64,000 nt of DNA, taken from Streptomyces sclerotialus (GTDB taxonomy: Bacteria > Actinomycetota > Actinomycetes > Streptomycetales > Streptomycetaceae). A model generated the notes under the pieces. That model was not told the origin of the DNA. It saw only the letters and a list, made by a program, of their open reading frames with translations, and searched no databases. The stretch lies in assembly GCA_000719105.1 (NCBI GenBank), contig JODX01000016.1, positions 109,707 through 173,706 of the forward strand. Direction: 5' to 3'. Shown piece after piece: positions 20,763 through 28,486 of this stretch. The stretch's first letter is position 1. Each line of letters starts with the position of its first letter. The position numbers were made by a program, and so were the translations under genes.

Positions 20763-20960
20763 GTGCCCCTCACGTTTCGCAAGAGTTTCCGCATCCTGCC
20801 CGGAGTACGCCTGAACATCAACAGGCACTCGTGGTCCATCACCACGGGCGGCAGGAACGGCCCGCGCCACACCCACAGCAGCACGGGACGCCGTACGACG
20901 TCCATGGATCTCCCCGGCCCCTTCGGCTGGCGCCGCACCCGCACGACCAGGCGACGCTGA
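20763..20960 (+). CDS. DUF4236-type small protein
   Basis: A 65-residue protein starting LTFRKSFRILPGVRLNINRHSWSITTG. The FRKSFRILPGVRLN start and the following beta-strand pattern are the hallmark of DUF4236 proteins, usually found at the N-terminus of small stress- or phage-related proteins of unknown role. The C-terminal half is rich in Arg/Thr and ends in RRTRTTRRR, so it is strongly basic. GTG start at 20763 with AAGGAGG 4 nt upstream, an excellent ribosome site that supports expression. No partner gene is evident; it precedes the HTH-MurA gene. Confidence 0.75.
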   Translation: MPLTFRKSFRILPGVRLNINRHSWSITTGGRNGPRHTHSSTGRRTTSMDLPGPFGWRRTRTTRRR

Positions 20961-20997
20961 CGCCCCGTCACCCGATCGCCGCCCCCGGGAAGCTTCG

Positions 20998-21013
20998 ATC
21001 TCATATGTGAGAT
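20998..21013. promoter_or_regulatory. Palindrome at the HTH-MurA promoter
   Basis: ATCTCA-TATG-TGAGAT lies 11 nt before the ATG at 21025. TAGCCT at 21013-21018 fits a -10 box that would start transcription at or next to the ATG, and no ribosome site is present, so a leaderless transcript is likely. The palindrome overlaps that promoter and could be the target of the gene's own HTH domain. Confidence 0.5.
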
Positions 21014-21024
21014 AGCCTCGGCTC

Positions 21025-22554
21025 ATGGCAGACGACTACCTCGTACGCATCGGCAAGCTCATCCGTGATGCCCGGCAACACCGGGGCTGGACACAGTCGC
21101 AGCTCGCGGAGGCCCTCGGCACCAGCCAGAGCGCCGTCAACCGCATCGAGCGCGGCAACCAGAACATCAGCCTTGAGATGATCGCCCGAATCGGCGAGGC
21201 CCTGGACAGCGAGATCGTCTCTCTGGGCTACGCCGGTCCGATGCACCTTCGCGTGGTCGGCGGACGCCGCCTGTCGGGCGCCATCGACGTCAAGACGAGC
21301 AAGAACGCGTGCGTGGCACTGCTGTGCGCCTCGCTGCTCAACAAGGGGCGCACGGTGCTGCGCCGGGTGGCCCGCATCGAGGAGGTCTACCGCCTCCTCG
21401 AGGTGCTGAACTCGATCGGCGTCCGCACCCGCTGGATCAACGACGGCGTCGACCTCGAGATCATCCCGCCGGCCGCTCTCGACATGGACGCCATAGACGC
21501 CGAGGCGGCGGTCCGCACCCGCTCGATCATCATGTTCCTCGGCCCGCTGCTGCACCGCATGGACCGCTTCAAGCTGCCGTACGCGGGCGGCTGCGACCTC
21601 GGCACCCGCACCATCGAGCCGCACATGATCGCGCTGCGCCGGTTCGGCCTCGACATCGCGGCGACGGAGGGCCACTACCACGCGGCGGTCGACCGCTCGG
21701 TCTCCCCCGGCCGCCCCATCGTCCTGACGGAACGCGGCGACACGGTCACGGAGAACGCGCTGCTCGCGGCCGCCCGCCACCACGGCACCACGGTCATCCG
21801 CAACGCCTCCTCCAACTACATGGTCCAGGACCTCTGCTTCTTCCTGGAGTCCCTGGGCGTACGGGTGGAGGGCATCGGCACCACCACGCTCACCGTGCAC
21901 GGCGTGCCGGACATCGACGTGGACGTCGACTACTCGCCCTCCGAGGACCCGGTCGAGGCGATGAGCCTGCTGGCTGCGGCCGTCGTCACGGAATCGGAGC
22001 TGACGGTCCGCCGCGTACCCATCGAGTTCCTGGAGATCGAACTCGCGGTCCTGGAGGAGATGGGCCTCGACCACGACCGCACCCCCGAGTACTTCGCGGA
22101 CAACGGCCGCACCCGGCTGATCGACCTGACGGTCCGGCCTTCCAAGCTGGAAGCCCCGATCGACAAGATCCACCCGATGCCGTTCCCCGGCCTGAACATC
22201 GACAACGTCCCGTTCTTCGCAGCCATCGCGGCCGTGGCCCAGGGCAAGACCCTCATCCACGACTGGGTCTACGACAACCGGGCCATCTACCTCACGGACC
22301 TGAACCGGCTGGGTGGGCGCCTTCAGCTCCTCGACCCGCACCGCGTCCTGGTGGAGGGCCCGACCCGCTGGCGCGCCGCCGAGATGATGTGCCCGCCGGC
22401 GCTCCGTCCGGCTGTGGTGGTGCTGCTGGCGATGATGGCGGCGGAGGGGACGTCCGTGCTCCGCAATGTGTATGTGATCAACCGGGGGTACGAGGATCTG
22501 GCGGAGCGGCTGAACTCCGTGGGGGCGCAGATCGAGATCTTCCGGGACATCTGA
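21025..22554 (+). CDS. HTH-fused UDP-N-acetylglucosamine 1-carboxyvinyltransferase-like protein
   Basis: 509 residues. The first ~75 form a Cro/C1-type HTH (WTQSQLAEALGTSQSAVNRIERGNQNISLEMIARIGEAL). From about residue 75 the protein is an EPSP-synthase/MurA fold: RLSGAIDVKTSKNACVALLCASLL, and YAGGCDLGTRTIEPHMIALRRFG with Cys190 at the position of the PEP-reactive MurA cysteine. MurA adds enolpyruvate to UDP-GlcNAc in peptidoglycan synthesis. This HTH-bearing form is a second, Streptomyces-specific copy (SCO5998-like, from memory) whose enzymatic activity is uncertain. An HTH fused to a murein-precursor enzyme suggests a sensor-regulator or a self-regulated enzyme. Confidence 0.88.
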   Translation: MADDYLVRIGKLIRDARQHRGWTQSQLAEALGTSQSAVNRIERGNQNISLEMIARIGEALDSEIVSLGYAGPMHLRVVGGRRLSGAIDVKTSKNACVALLCASLLNKGRTVLRRVARIEEVYRLLEVLNSIGVRTRWINDGVDLEIIPPAALDMDAIDAEAAVRTRSIIMFLGPLLHRMDRFKLPYAGGCDLGTRTIEPHMIALRRFGLDIAATEGHYHAAVDRSVSPGRPIVLTERGDTVTENALLAAARHHGTTVIRNASSNYMVQDLCFFLESLGVRVEGIGTTTLTVHGVPDIDVDVDYSPSEDPVEAMSLLAAAVVTESELTVRRVPIEFLEIELAVLEEMGLDHDRTPEYFADNGRTRLIDLTVRPSKLEAPIDKIHPMPFPGLNIDNVPFFAAIAAVAQGKTLIHDWVYDNRAIYLTDLNRLGGRLQLLDPHRVLVEGPTRWRAAEMMCPPALRPAVVVLLAMMAAEGTSVLRNVYVINRGYEDLAERLNSVGAQIEIFRDI

Positions 22555-22581
22555 AAGCTCTGAGAAAAGGTCACGTGAATC

Positions 22582-22615
22582 CCCTCCTGGCCTGCACGTA
22601 TGCGAGCCAGGAGGG
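22582..22615 (+). terminator. Terminator after the HTH-MurA gene
   Basis: A perfect 10-bp stem (CCCTCCTGGC at 22582-22591 with its complement at 22606-22615) and a 14-nt loop, 28 bp past the stop. Confidence 0.72.
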
Positions 22616-22700
22616 AACTTCGGTTTCATCTGTGGGACTTCTCAGGGACTTTCGGGCCGAGCCGGGATACTGCCGGTCCCAGGAGCTGAGGGACGGATTG

Positions 22701-22721
22701 CCCGTCACTACACGTGACGGG
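22701..22721. other. Short perfect hairpin in a gene-free stretch
   Basis: CCCGTCAC-TACAC-GTGACGGG, an 8-bp stem with a 5-nt loop, within the 280-bp gap before the toxin-antitoxin pair. It could be a second terminator or an operator. Nothing else is seen in the gap. Confidence 0.4.
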
Positions 22722-22883
22722 TCACCGGACGGGCGTCGACCTGAGCGACTCACGGACGAGGACAGGCCGGGCCGGGTTCTCGACTCACTGCCTTGTTGTC
22801 ACGCCCAGACACTCCCCACGAGCCCGTGCCGCTCACTGCGGAGGCAAACTCGTGCATCATGCCCCTTACCGCTCCCCTACGGT

Positions 22884-22889
22884 CATAAT
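22884..22889 (+). promoter_or_regulatory. -10 element of a leaderless promoter
   Basis: CATAAT lies 6 nt before the ATG at 22896, so transcription would start at the A of the start codon. GGAGG is only 1 nt from that ATG, too close for normal initiation, which supports leaderless translation. Confidence 0.5.
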
Positions 22890-22895
22890 GGAGGC

Positions 22896-23288
22896 ATGCC
22901 CTCCACCCCACAGCGCCCCGCACCCGCGCCGAGCGGCCTCTCGGACGCGGCCGCTGAGGATCTCGCGTTGTACCGGGAGAAGTTCCAGCGACGTCTGCCG
23001 GAGTCGCTGGACGAGTTGCACGGCCCCACCCAGGGGGTCGTGGAGCTACCGCTGCACATGGCCTGGTCCGGGATGACGTCGTACGACCTGGGCAAGCCGC
23101 GCCAGCGTATGGGCCTGTACCGCACCGTCCTGCACGAGGGCCTGCACGACGACCTGCCCCGCTACCTCAACCAGGACCTGCTCCTCCAGCTGTGGCCGGT
23201 ACTGCGCACCCTCGTCGGCCGCACCGTGCGCACCGTATGGGAGGACGCCTTCCCCCAGCTCGCCTCCCGCACCCGGGCAGCCGCGTGA
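22896..23288 (+). CDS. Putative antitoxin partner of a nucleotidyltransferase toxin
   Basis: A 130-residue protein I do not recognise as a named family. It has a Pro-rich N-terminus and then a predicted helical body (AAAEDLALYREKFQRRLPESLDELHGP, PRQRMGLYRTVLHEGLHDDLPRYLNQDLLLQLWPVLRTLVG). It is upstream of, and overlaps by GTGA with, a nucleotidyltransferase of the AbiEii/MenT type; upstream partners of such enzymes are usually antitoxins, which is the whole basis of the role given. No HTH is obvious, though the C-terminal helices may bind the partner. The promoter is leaderless. Confidence 0.6.
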   Translation: MPSTPQRPAPAPSGLSDAAAEDLALYREKFQRRLPESLDELHGPTQGVVELPLHMAWSGMTSYDLGKPRQRMGLYRTVLHEGLHDDLPRYLNQDLLLQLWPVLRTLVGRTVRTVWEDAFPQLASRTRAAA

Positions 23289-23962
23289 CGGACATGCCGG
23301 AGCTGCACACGCGGCTCCTGGCGGATGTGATCGCCCTCGGCTCCCCGTATCCCCTGGTCCTCACCGGCGGGTATGCCGTGCGGGCACACCGCCTCGTGAA
23401 CCGCCCCAGCCAGGACCTCGACGTCGCCACCGAGAACCCGGCGCCCATGGCCGACATCGCCGCCACGCTCCGCGCCGGCCTGGAAGCCCGCGGCTGGAAG
23501 GTGCACGCGCTGGAGACCGCCCCGCTGTCCGCCCGCTTCACCGTGTCCGACCCGGCCACCGGGCAGGACTGCGAAGTCGACATCCTCAAGGAGATCTTCT
23601 GGCGGCCGGTCGCCCAGAGCCCGTACGGGCCCGTCCTCGCGGAGGAGGACGTGATCGGGACCAAGGTCCGCGCCCTCGCCGACCGCGGAGCGCCCCGCGA
23701 CCTGATCGACGTGTTCGCAGCCTCCCGCCGCTGGACCAATGCCGAGCTCGAGGAGTTCGGCCGCCGCCACGCCCGCGGCCGCTTCGAGCGCGAGGATCTG
23801 CAATCGAACCTCACGGGCGCCGAGTGGACCGACGACGAAGCCTTCGCCGCCTATGGGCTCGATGACGCCACCATCACCGCTCTCCGCGCCTGGGCCGTGG
23901 AGTGGGCCGACGACCTCGCGGCCCGTCTCCTCGAAGAGGCCGATGATCCGGACATCGAGTAA
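23285..23962 (+). CDS. AbiEii/MenT-like nucleotidyltransferase (toxin candidate)
   Basis: 225-residue member of the nucleotidyltransferase superfamily used by AbiE abortive-infection and mycobacterial MenT toxins (DUF1814-like). The motif GGYAVRAHRLVNRPSQDLDVAT has the Gly-Gly at 28-29 and the metal-binding Asp44 and Asp46; DCEVDILKEIFW supplies the further acidic strand and IGTKVRALADRGAPRDLIDVFA the K...R..RD..D helix typical of this family. Known members transfer nucleotides to tRNA acceptor ends and stop translation. The GTG start (23285-23287) overlaps the upstream TGA, coupling translation to the presumed antitoxin. Confidence 0.8.
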   Translation: MTDMPELHTRLLADVIALGSPYPLVLTGGYAVRAHRLVNRPSQDLDVATENPAPMADIAATLRAGLEARGWKVHALETAPLSARFTVSDPATGQDCEVDILKEIFWRPVAQSPYGPVLAEEDVIGTKVRALADRGAPRDLIDVFAASRRWTNAELEEFGRRHARGRFEREDLQSNLTGAEWTDDEAFAAYGLDDATITALRAWAVEWADDLAARLLEEADDPDIE

Positions 23963-23980
23963 TCACGTCCGAATCAGAGC

Positions 23981-24278
23981 AACAACACCCTCACCCTGCT
24001 CACCGCCGAACTGACCGCCAACGCCGTGCAGCACGAGCACGTCGCCGGACGGGACTTCCACGTCCGGCTCTCCCCCACGGCACCGACACCGTGCGCGTCG
24101 AGGTCACCGGCACCCCGACCGAACGCGTGTCCCCGTCCTCTTCGAAGCAGACCCGCCCGGCGACGCGGAGTCCGGCCGGGGCCTGCTGATCGTCGCCGGG
24201 CTGGCGACGCGGTGGACGGTCGGCCCGCGCGAGGGCGCGCCGGGCAAGACGGTCAGGGCGGAACTCGACCTCGCGTGA
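23981..24278 (+). pseudogene. Remnant of an anti-sigma/RsbW-like HATPase domain
   Basis: Pieces of a Streptomyces-type serine-kinase-like ATP-binding domain are legible across three reading frames: the N-box LTLLTAELTANAVQHEHVAGRDFHVRL (from 23987), then TDTVRVEVTGT in the next frame, then the G-box AESGRGLLIVAGLATRWTVGPREGAPGKTVRAELDLA ending at TGA 24276-24278. No start codon or N-terminus is left. Two frameshifts and the missing beginning make this a dead fragment, joined directly to the helicase remnant. Confidence 0.72.
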
Positions 24279-24348
24279 GACGTGCGGGACTCGGCCATCG
24301 GCCACCGGGTTCACGCCAACGGCGTCGCAGGCCAGGCTCATTGGACCG

Positions 24349-26220
24349 TTGCGGGCAGAAGCGGCTCGGCGCGTCGGTGAGGAGACACGGCTGCGGGAAC
24401 TGCTCCGCGACCGGGAGGAGCGCACCACCGCCCTGGAGCTGCCCCTGTCCCTCCTCGAAGCGGCCTGGGCGGCGGACGCGGACGGCCTCGTCCCACTGGA
24501 CCGGTGGGCGGACCGGGCACGGAAGACGGCCGCGGCCCGCTGGTGGCAGCTCGGGGCGTGGCGGCGTGGGCGGGCGCTCGCCGCGCTGGTCGCGGCGGAG
24601 GCGGGGCAGACCGAGGGGTCCGGGCCGGCGTGGCCGACCTGGGCCACGGACCGACCGGTGCCGCCCGGACTGCTGGAGTCGCTGGCCGAGGTGGTGTCCG
24701 TGGAGCGGGAGGTGCGGGAACTCGTCCGCGCGCACGAGGAATGGGACGAGGACGGGCTCAAGGCGTCCCGGCTGGCGACGGCTCAGGCCCTGACCTGCCT
24801 GTCGTCGGAACTGTCCCGCGCCCTGTCCGCCGAGGCCCTCGGCCGGGCGACCGGACTCATGAACCAGCGGCTCCAGGCGTTGCGCCGTCGGTCCGGCTAC
24901 CAGCGCAGCCAGAAGAACTTGATGACGCACATCAAGGGACGGGCCGTCAGCACCCACTCGGTGCGGCAACTGGAACTCACTCCAAAACTGTTCGACCTCG
25001 TCGTCATCGACGAGGCCAGCCAGTGCTCCATCCCCTCGGTGCTGCCGCTGCTCTTCCGGGCCCGCCGGGCACTGATCATCGGTGATCCCATGCAGCTCGG
25101 GCACATCCCTGGCGTGTCACCGCAGCAGGAGCGGCAGGCACGGACGCGGGCGGGTCTGAGCGCGGCCCAGCTTGAGCACCACCGCCTCACCTACCACGTG
25201 CACTCCTCGTACCACGCGGCCGAACAGCACGGCGAGGGCGCGTTGCTCCTCGACGAGCACTACCGCTGCCACCCGCGGATCGCGGACGTCGTCAACGGCC
25301 ACTGCTACGGCGGCCGGCTGCGGGTGCTGACAGACGTGCGACGGCAGGTACCGGCGCACGACCCGGTGGGAGCGGCCGACCCGGCACCGGTGCTCGGCTG
25401 GGTCGACGTACCCTCCGGGGGATCGGCGCGCGGCGGCGACGGGCGGTCCTGGCGCAACGCGGCGGAGGCGGAGGCCGTGCGGTGCGTGGTCGATGGACTG
25501 CTGGCGGGACTCGCACCGGACGCGACGGTGGGCGTGGTCACGCCGTTCCGCGCGCAGAAGGAGGCACTGGCCCGGATGTGGCGGGACGACGACCGGGTCC
25601 GGGTCGGCACCGTCCACACCTTCCAGGGCGGACAGCGCGACGTGATGGTGCTCAGCCCAGTGGCGGCGCCCAACACCCCGCCCCGGACGACGCACTGGGT
25701 CGCGAGCCAGGTCAACCTGTGGAACGTGGCGGTCACCCGGGCCAAGTCGCAGCTGATCACCGTCGGCGACCTCGCCTTCTGGCAGGGGCAGAGCGGCCTG
25801 CCGACCCTCCTCGCCGCGCGCTCGGCACCCCTGGGAGCGGGCGACGACGGTGCTCCGGCCGAAGCGGGCACGCCCGGCCCGGTGCCCGAGGCCCGCGAGG
25901 ACCTCGCCGACCGCCTGCAGCGGTATCTGACGGGACGGGGGATCACCGATCTGGAACGGGCCGTGCTGGTGGGTGGACACCCGGTGGACCTGCTGTTCAC
26001 CGACGCCGGGGAGAACACGGCGGTGCTCATCGACCCCGGACCGGAGCCCGGCACGGACCCCGCGCGGCACCTCCGGCTCCTCCACGCACGAGGCGACCTG
26101 CTCACCGGCCTGCCCTCCGGGGGCCACGGCGCCAAGCCCTGCCCGGTGAGCCGGACGGTGCGGGTGCCCGCCTGGCGCATCCTGTCGGGCGAGCCCGCGC
26201 TGACACCGCTGTTCGACTGA
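24349..26220 (+). pseudogene. 5'-truncated superfamily 1 (Dna2/Upf1-like) helicase
   Basis: An open frame encoding about 623 residues that matches the C-terminal two-thirds of an SF1B helicase. Motif II is VVIDEASQCSIPSV, motif III GDPMQLGHIPG, motif V VGTVHTFQGGQRDVMVLSPV and motif VI NVAVTRAKSQLITVGD. The N-terminal part with Walker A (motif I, GxxGxGKT) is absent, so ATP-driven unwinding is impossible. The frame runs open upstream into the HATPase remnant, and the TTG at 24349 has no ribosome site. A deletion fused the two gene remains. Homologues are often in defence islands. Whether the fragment is expressed is unknown. Confidence 0.78.
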
Positions 26221-26268
26221 GCCGCGCGCAGGACGGCCGGATTCCTCGGAGCCTGGCCGGCGGCCCGC

Positions 26269-27192
26269 TCAACCGTCGGACAGGCTCCGTACGACGTACG
26301 TCATGTGCTGGAGGTTGCCCGCCCTCAGCCACTCCGCGGGCCCGCCCACGCCCTCACTGCTCGTGAGCGGGCCGTTCGCGCAGTCGCTCAGCCACTCCGA
26401 CCCGAGGGCCGGACCGGGTCGCCGTCAACCGCGCCGCAGCCCGCCGGATCACCGCACTGCCGGAGTGCCGGGGGTCGGCGGCCGGACAGGGTGAGCAGCG
26501 GAGCGTAGGCCCGGCCCGTCGCGCGCACCTCCTGCCACATGCGCCACTCCGCCCGCGACGCCTCGCACGATCCCTCCTCCAGCATGTCGGCAGCGACTCG
26601 CGGAAAGCCGCCTCCGAGCAGGGCGGCGCTCCGCCAGACCGCCACGGGCATCAGCGCGTCGAGGACGCGCAGCGCCTCCTTGCCCGCGTCGGGCCGGCCG
26701 TCGAGGACCGGGCCCATGTCGAGCAGCAGATGTAGGGGCATCTCCGGACCGGTCAGCGCCAGCAGGCCCCTGACGCCCTCCCCGAGGCCGCCGTCCCACT
26801 CGCCCGAGACGCTTCACCCGCACGCCCAGGCCGCGCAGGCAGCGGCTTGCCGTCTCCACAGCCTCCGCCTGATGCTCCGCGGTCCTCTCCGGCCCGGTGA
26901 CCGGTCGCAGCCGTCCCAACTACCTGTAGACGGCCAGCGCTTCGGCGAGGGCGGCGGTCTGGGCGTCCTCACCGCAGGGAGCGTCGATCCAACCGCCGTG
27001 ACGGCTCACGGCACTCACCCGATCGACGTACGTGCCGACCACCGTACCCAGCGTCTCCGGCAGCACCCCGGGCAATGGCGGCAGGTGCCAAAGCGGCCTG
27101 ATCGCGGCCCGGACGTCCGGCCAGAGCCGCCGGAAGGCCCCGGCCGCGTGCGGCTTCGTCGGCAGAACGGGAACCTAGAGCGGTCCGGACAT
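26269..27192 (-). pseudogene. Broken beta-family (phage T4 beta-protein-like) gene
   Basis: Reading the minus strand from an ATG at 27192 (GGGAG 5 nt upstream) gives MSGPL, a TAG at codon 6 (27175-27177), VPVLPTKPHAAGAFRRLWPDVRAAIRPLW, a second in-frame TAG at codon 91 (26920-26922), then LGRLRPVTGPERTAEHQAEAVETASRCLRGLGVRVK. After a frameshift near 26810 it continues as EWDGGLGEGVRGLLAL...LLLDMG and AALLGGGFPRVAADMLEEG. After another slip the C-terminus WLRAGNLQHMTYVVRSLSDG ends at TGA 26269-26271. The order and motifs match the beta family (pfam Beta_protein) of Streptomyces, presumed phage-related. Two nonsense codons and at least two frameshifts show it is dead. Confidence 0.75.
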
Positions 27193-27528
27193 CGCGGCTC
27201 CCCCTCGACACCGTCCGCGCGCATCCCTTCTCGCCAGGGTCCTTTCATCTCGGAGCAGTTGAAAAGAGGGCGGTTTCGGCCCGCGTGGCCGATGCGGGCA
27301 AGTGCTTGGTGAGGCTGTGACGCAAGTTGCATGCTTCGTGATGCTCGGTGGCCCGAGATTCAAGTGTGCGATACACAGGGGAACTGGGCGGCACTCAGCG
27401 ACACGCGTCAGGGCCGTCCGCCGTGCGCCGGACAGTTCACTGACCGAGCGTGAGCGCCCGGCCGCAGCAGGTATGCACTGGAATACCCGCAGGCTGGTTT
27501 GGATTGCTCCTCCTGCAGTGAGAAGCCG

Positions 27529-27636
27529 TTGCCATACCGATCATGGAGTCTGTCGATCGAACGGGAGTCTCGATCGGGTGATCGCGGGCCCTGCCCGGCA
27601 TGAGAGCAGGGCCTGGCGGTATGCGGGGAAAAGCCA
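27529..27636. repeat. Dispersed ~107-bp repeat, copy A (left of the GNAT gene)
   Basis: Shares a 32-bp identical core (27550-27581) with 28209-28240, and extended similarity on both sides (TTGC..TACCGA at the left; GAGCAGGGCCT then GGGGAAA.GCCA at the right). The core contains two TCGATCG half-sites 9 nt apart. It is in the same orientation as copy B. The 27193-27528 stretch before it holds no gene I can support. Confidence 0.75.
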
Positions 27637-27674
27637 GGGGAGCGGACGGCCGCGCGCTGCTACGGTCGGGCGCC

Positions 27675-28178
27675 ATGAGCTGGCTTCCCGATGACTTCGT
27701 CCACCCCGTCCTGGTACCGCTGCCGGGCGGTGGTCATCACCTGCGGCCGATCCGGGAGGCGGACACCCCGCTCGACTATCCGGCTGTGATGGGTTCGCGC
27801 GAGCGCCTGTGGACCATCTTCGGTCCGGCCTGGGGCTGGCCCGCGGCCACCATGACCTACGAGGCCGACCAGGCCGACCTGTTGCGGCACGAGAAGGAGA
27901 TCGCCGCACACCAGTCCTTCAACTACGCGCTGTTCGACGCGGCGGAGACAGCTCTGCTCGGCTGTGTCTACATCGACCCACCGGAGAGGGCCGGCGCGGA
28001 CGGCGAGATCTCCTGGTGGGTGGTGGACGAGCTGGTGGGCAGCAAGGTCGAGCAGGCCCTCGACGCGCTGGTGCCGCAGTGGATCGCCGCCGACTGGCCG
28101 TTCGAGCAGCCGCGCTTCCTCGGCCGCGGGATCTCCTGGTCGGACTGGCTCGCCCTGCCGGAGCATCCCGACACGTAA
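27675..28178 (+). CDS. GNAT-family N-acetyltransferase-like protein
   Basis: 167 residues. HHLRPIREADTPLDYPAVMGSRERLWTIFGPAWGWP followed by HQSFNYALFDAAETALLGCVYIDPPERAGADGEISWWVVDELVGSKVEQALDALVPQWIAADWPFEQPRFLGRGISW has the strand-helix pattern of acetyltransferases related to the RimJ-like subgroup; the acetyl-CoA V/I-x-x-x-Q/R-G-x-G/A segment is not canonical, so activity is uncertain. TACGGT at 27661-27666 sits 8 nt before the ATG and there is no ribosome site, suggesting a leaderless transcript. The gene lies exactly between two direct repeats, as if carried or duplicated with them. Confidence 0.75.
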   Translation: MSWLPDDFVHPVLVPLPGGGHHLRPIREADTPLDYPAVMGSRERLWTIFGPAWGWPAATMTYEADQADLLRHEKEIAAHQSFNYALFDAAETALLGCVYIDPPERAGADGEISWWVVDELVGSKVEQALDALVPQWIAADWPFEQPRFLGRGISWSDWLALPEHPDT

Positions 28179-28185
28179 GTGGTTG

Positions 28186-28291
28186 TTGCATGTACCGAAT
28201 CTCGAAGGCTGTCGATCGAACGGGAGTCTCGATCGGGTGACTGCGGCGGTTCCCGCGCGTGAAAGCAGGGCCTCCTGGAGGGGAAAGGCCA
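28186..28291. repeat. Dispersed ~107-bp repeat, copy B (right of the GNAT gene)
   Basis: Direct copy of the element at 27529-27636 with the identical 32-bp core at 28209-28240. It begins 8 bp after the GNAT stop codon. The remaining 28292-28486 stretch up to the SARP stop codon shows no gene. Confidence 0.75.
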
Positions 28292-28486
28292 CCTTCCCGG
28301 CTCGGCCACCTCATGCCGTGAGTCCGTGCAGCTGATCGGGCCGCCGAGTCCTTTCCGGGACATCTGAGGGACAGGTGCCGCCGCGCCCGCCCTACCTGCG
28401 TACAGGGAGGTCAGGAGCGGGTGCGGTGGCAGCTCCGGCACTTCCCCCCTCGGGAAGCGCGAAGCACAGCTTCTCGACGTCACTCG

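Noticed and set aside
20401..20814. Open frame in the acnA upstream region (starts LGRYLDVEITLVHRGG)
   Set aside because: It begins across the TamR-like palindrome and runs through a 12-bp tandem repeat with no ribosome site. Better explained as regulatory sequence.
24349..26220. Calling the SF1 protein a working helicase
   Set aside because: Motifs II to VI are fine, but motif I (Walker A) is absent and the frame has no proper start, so it is listed as a truncated gene.
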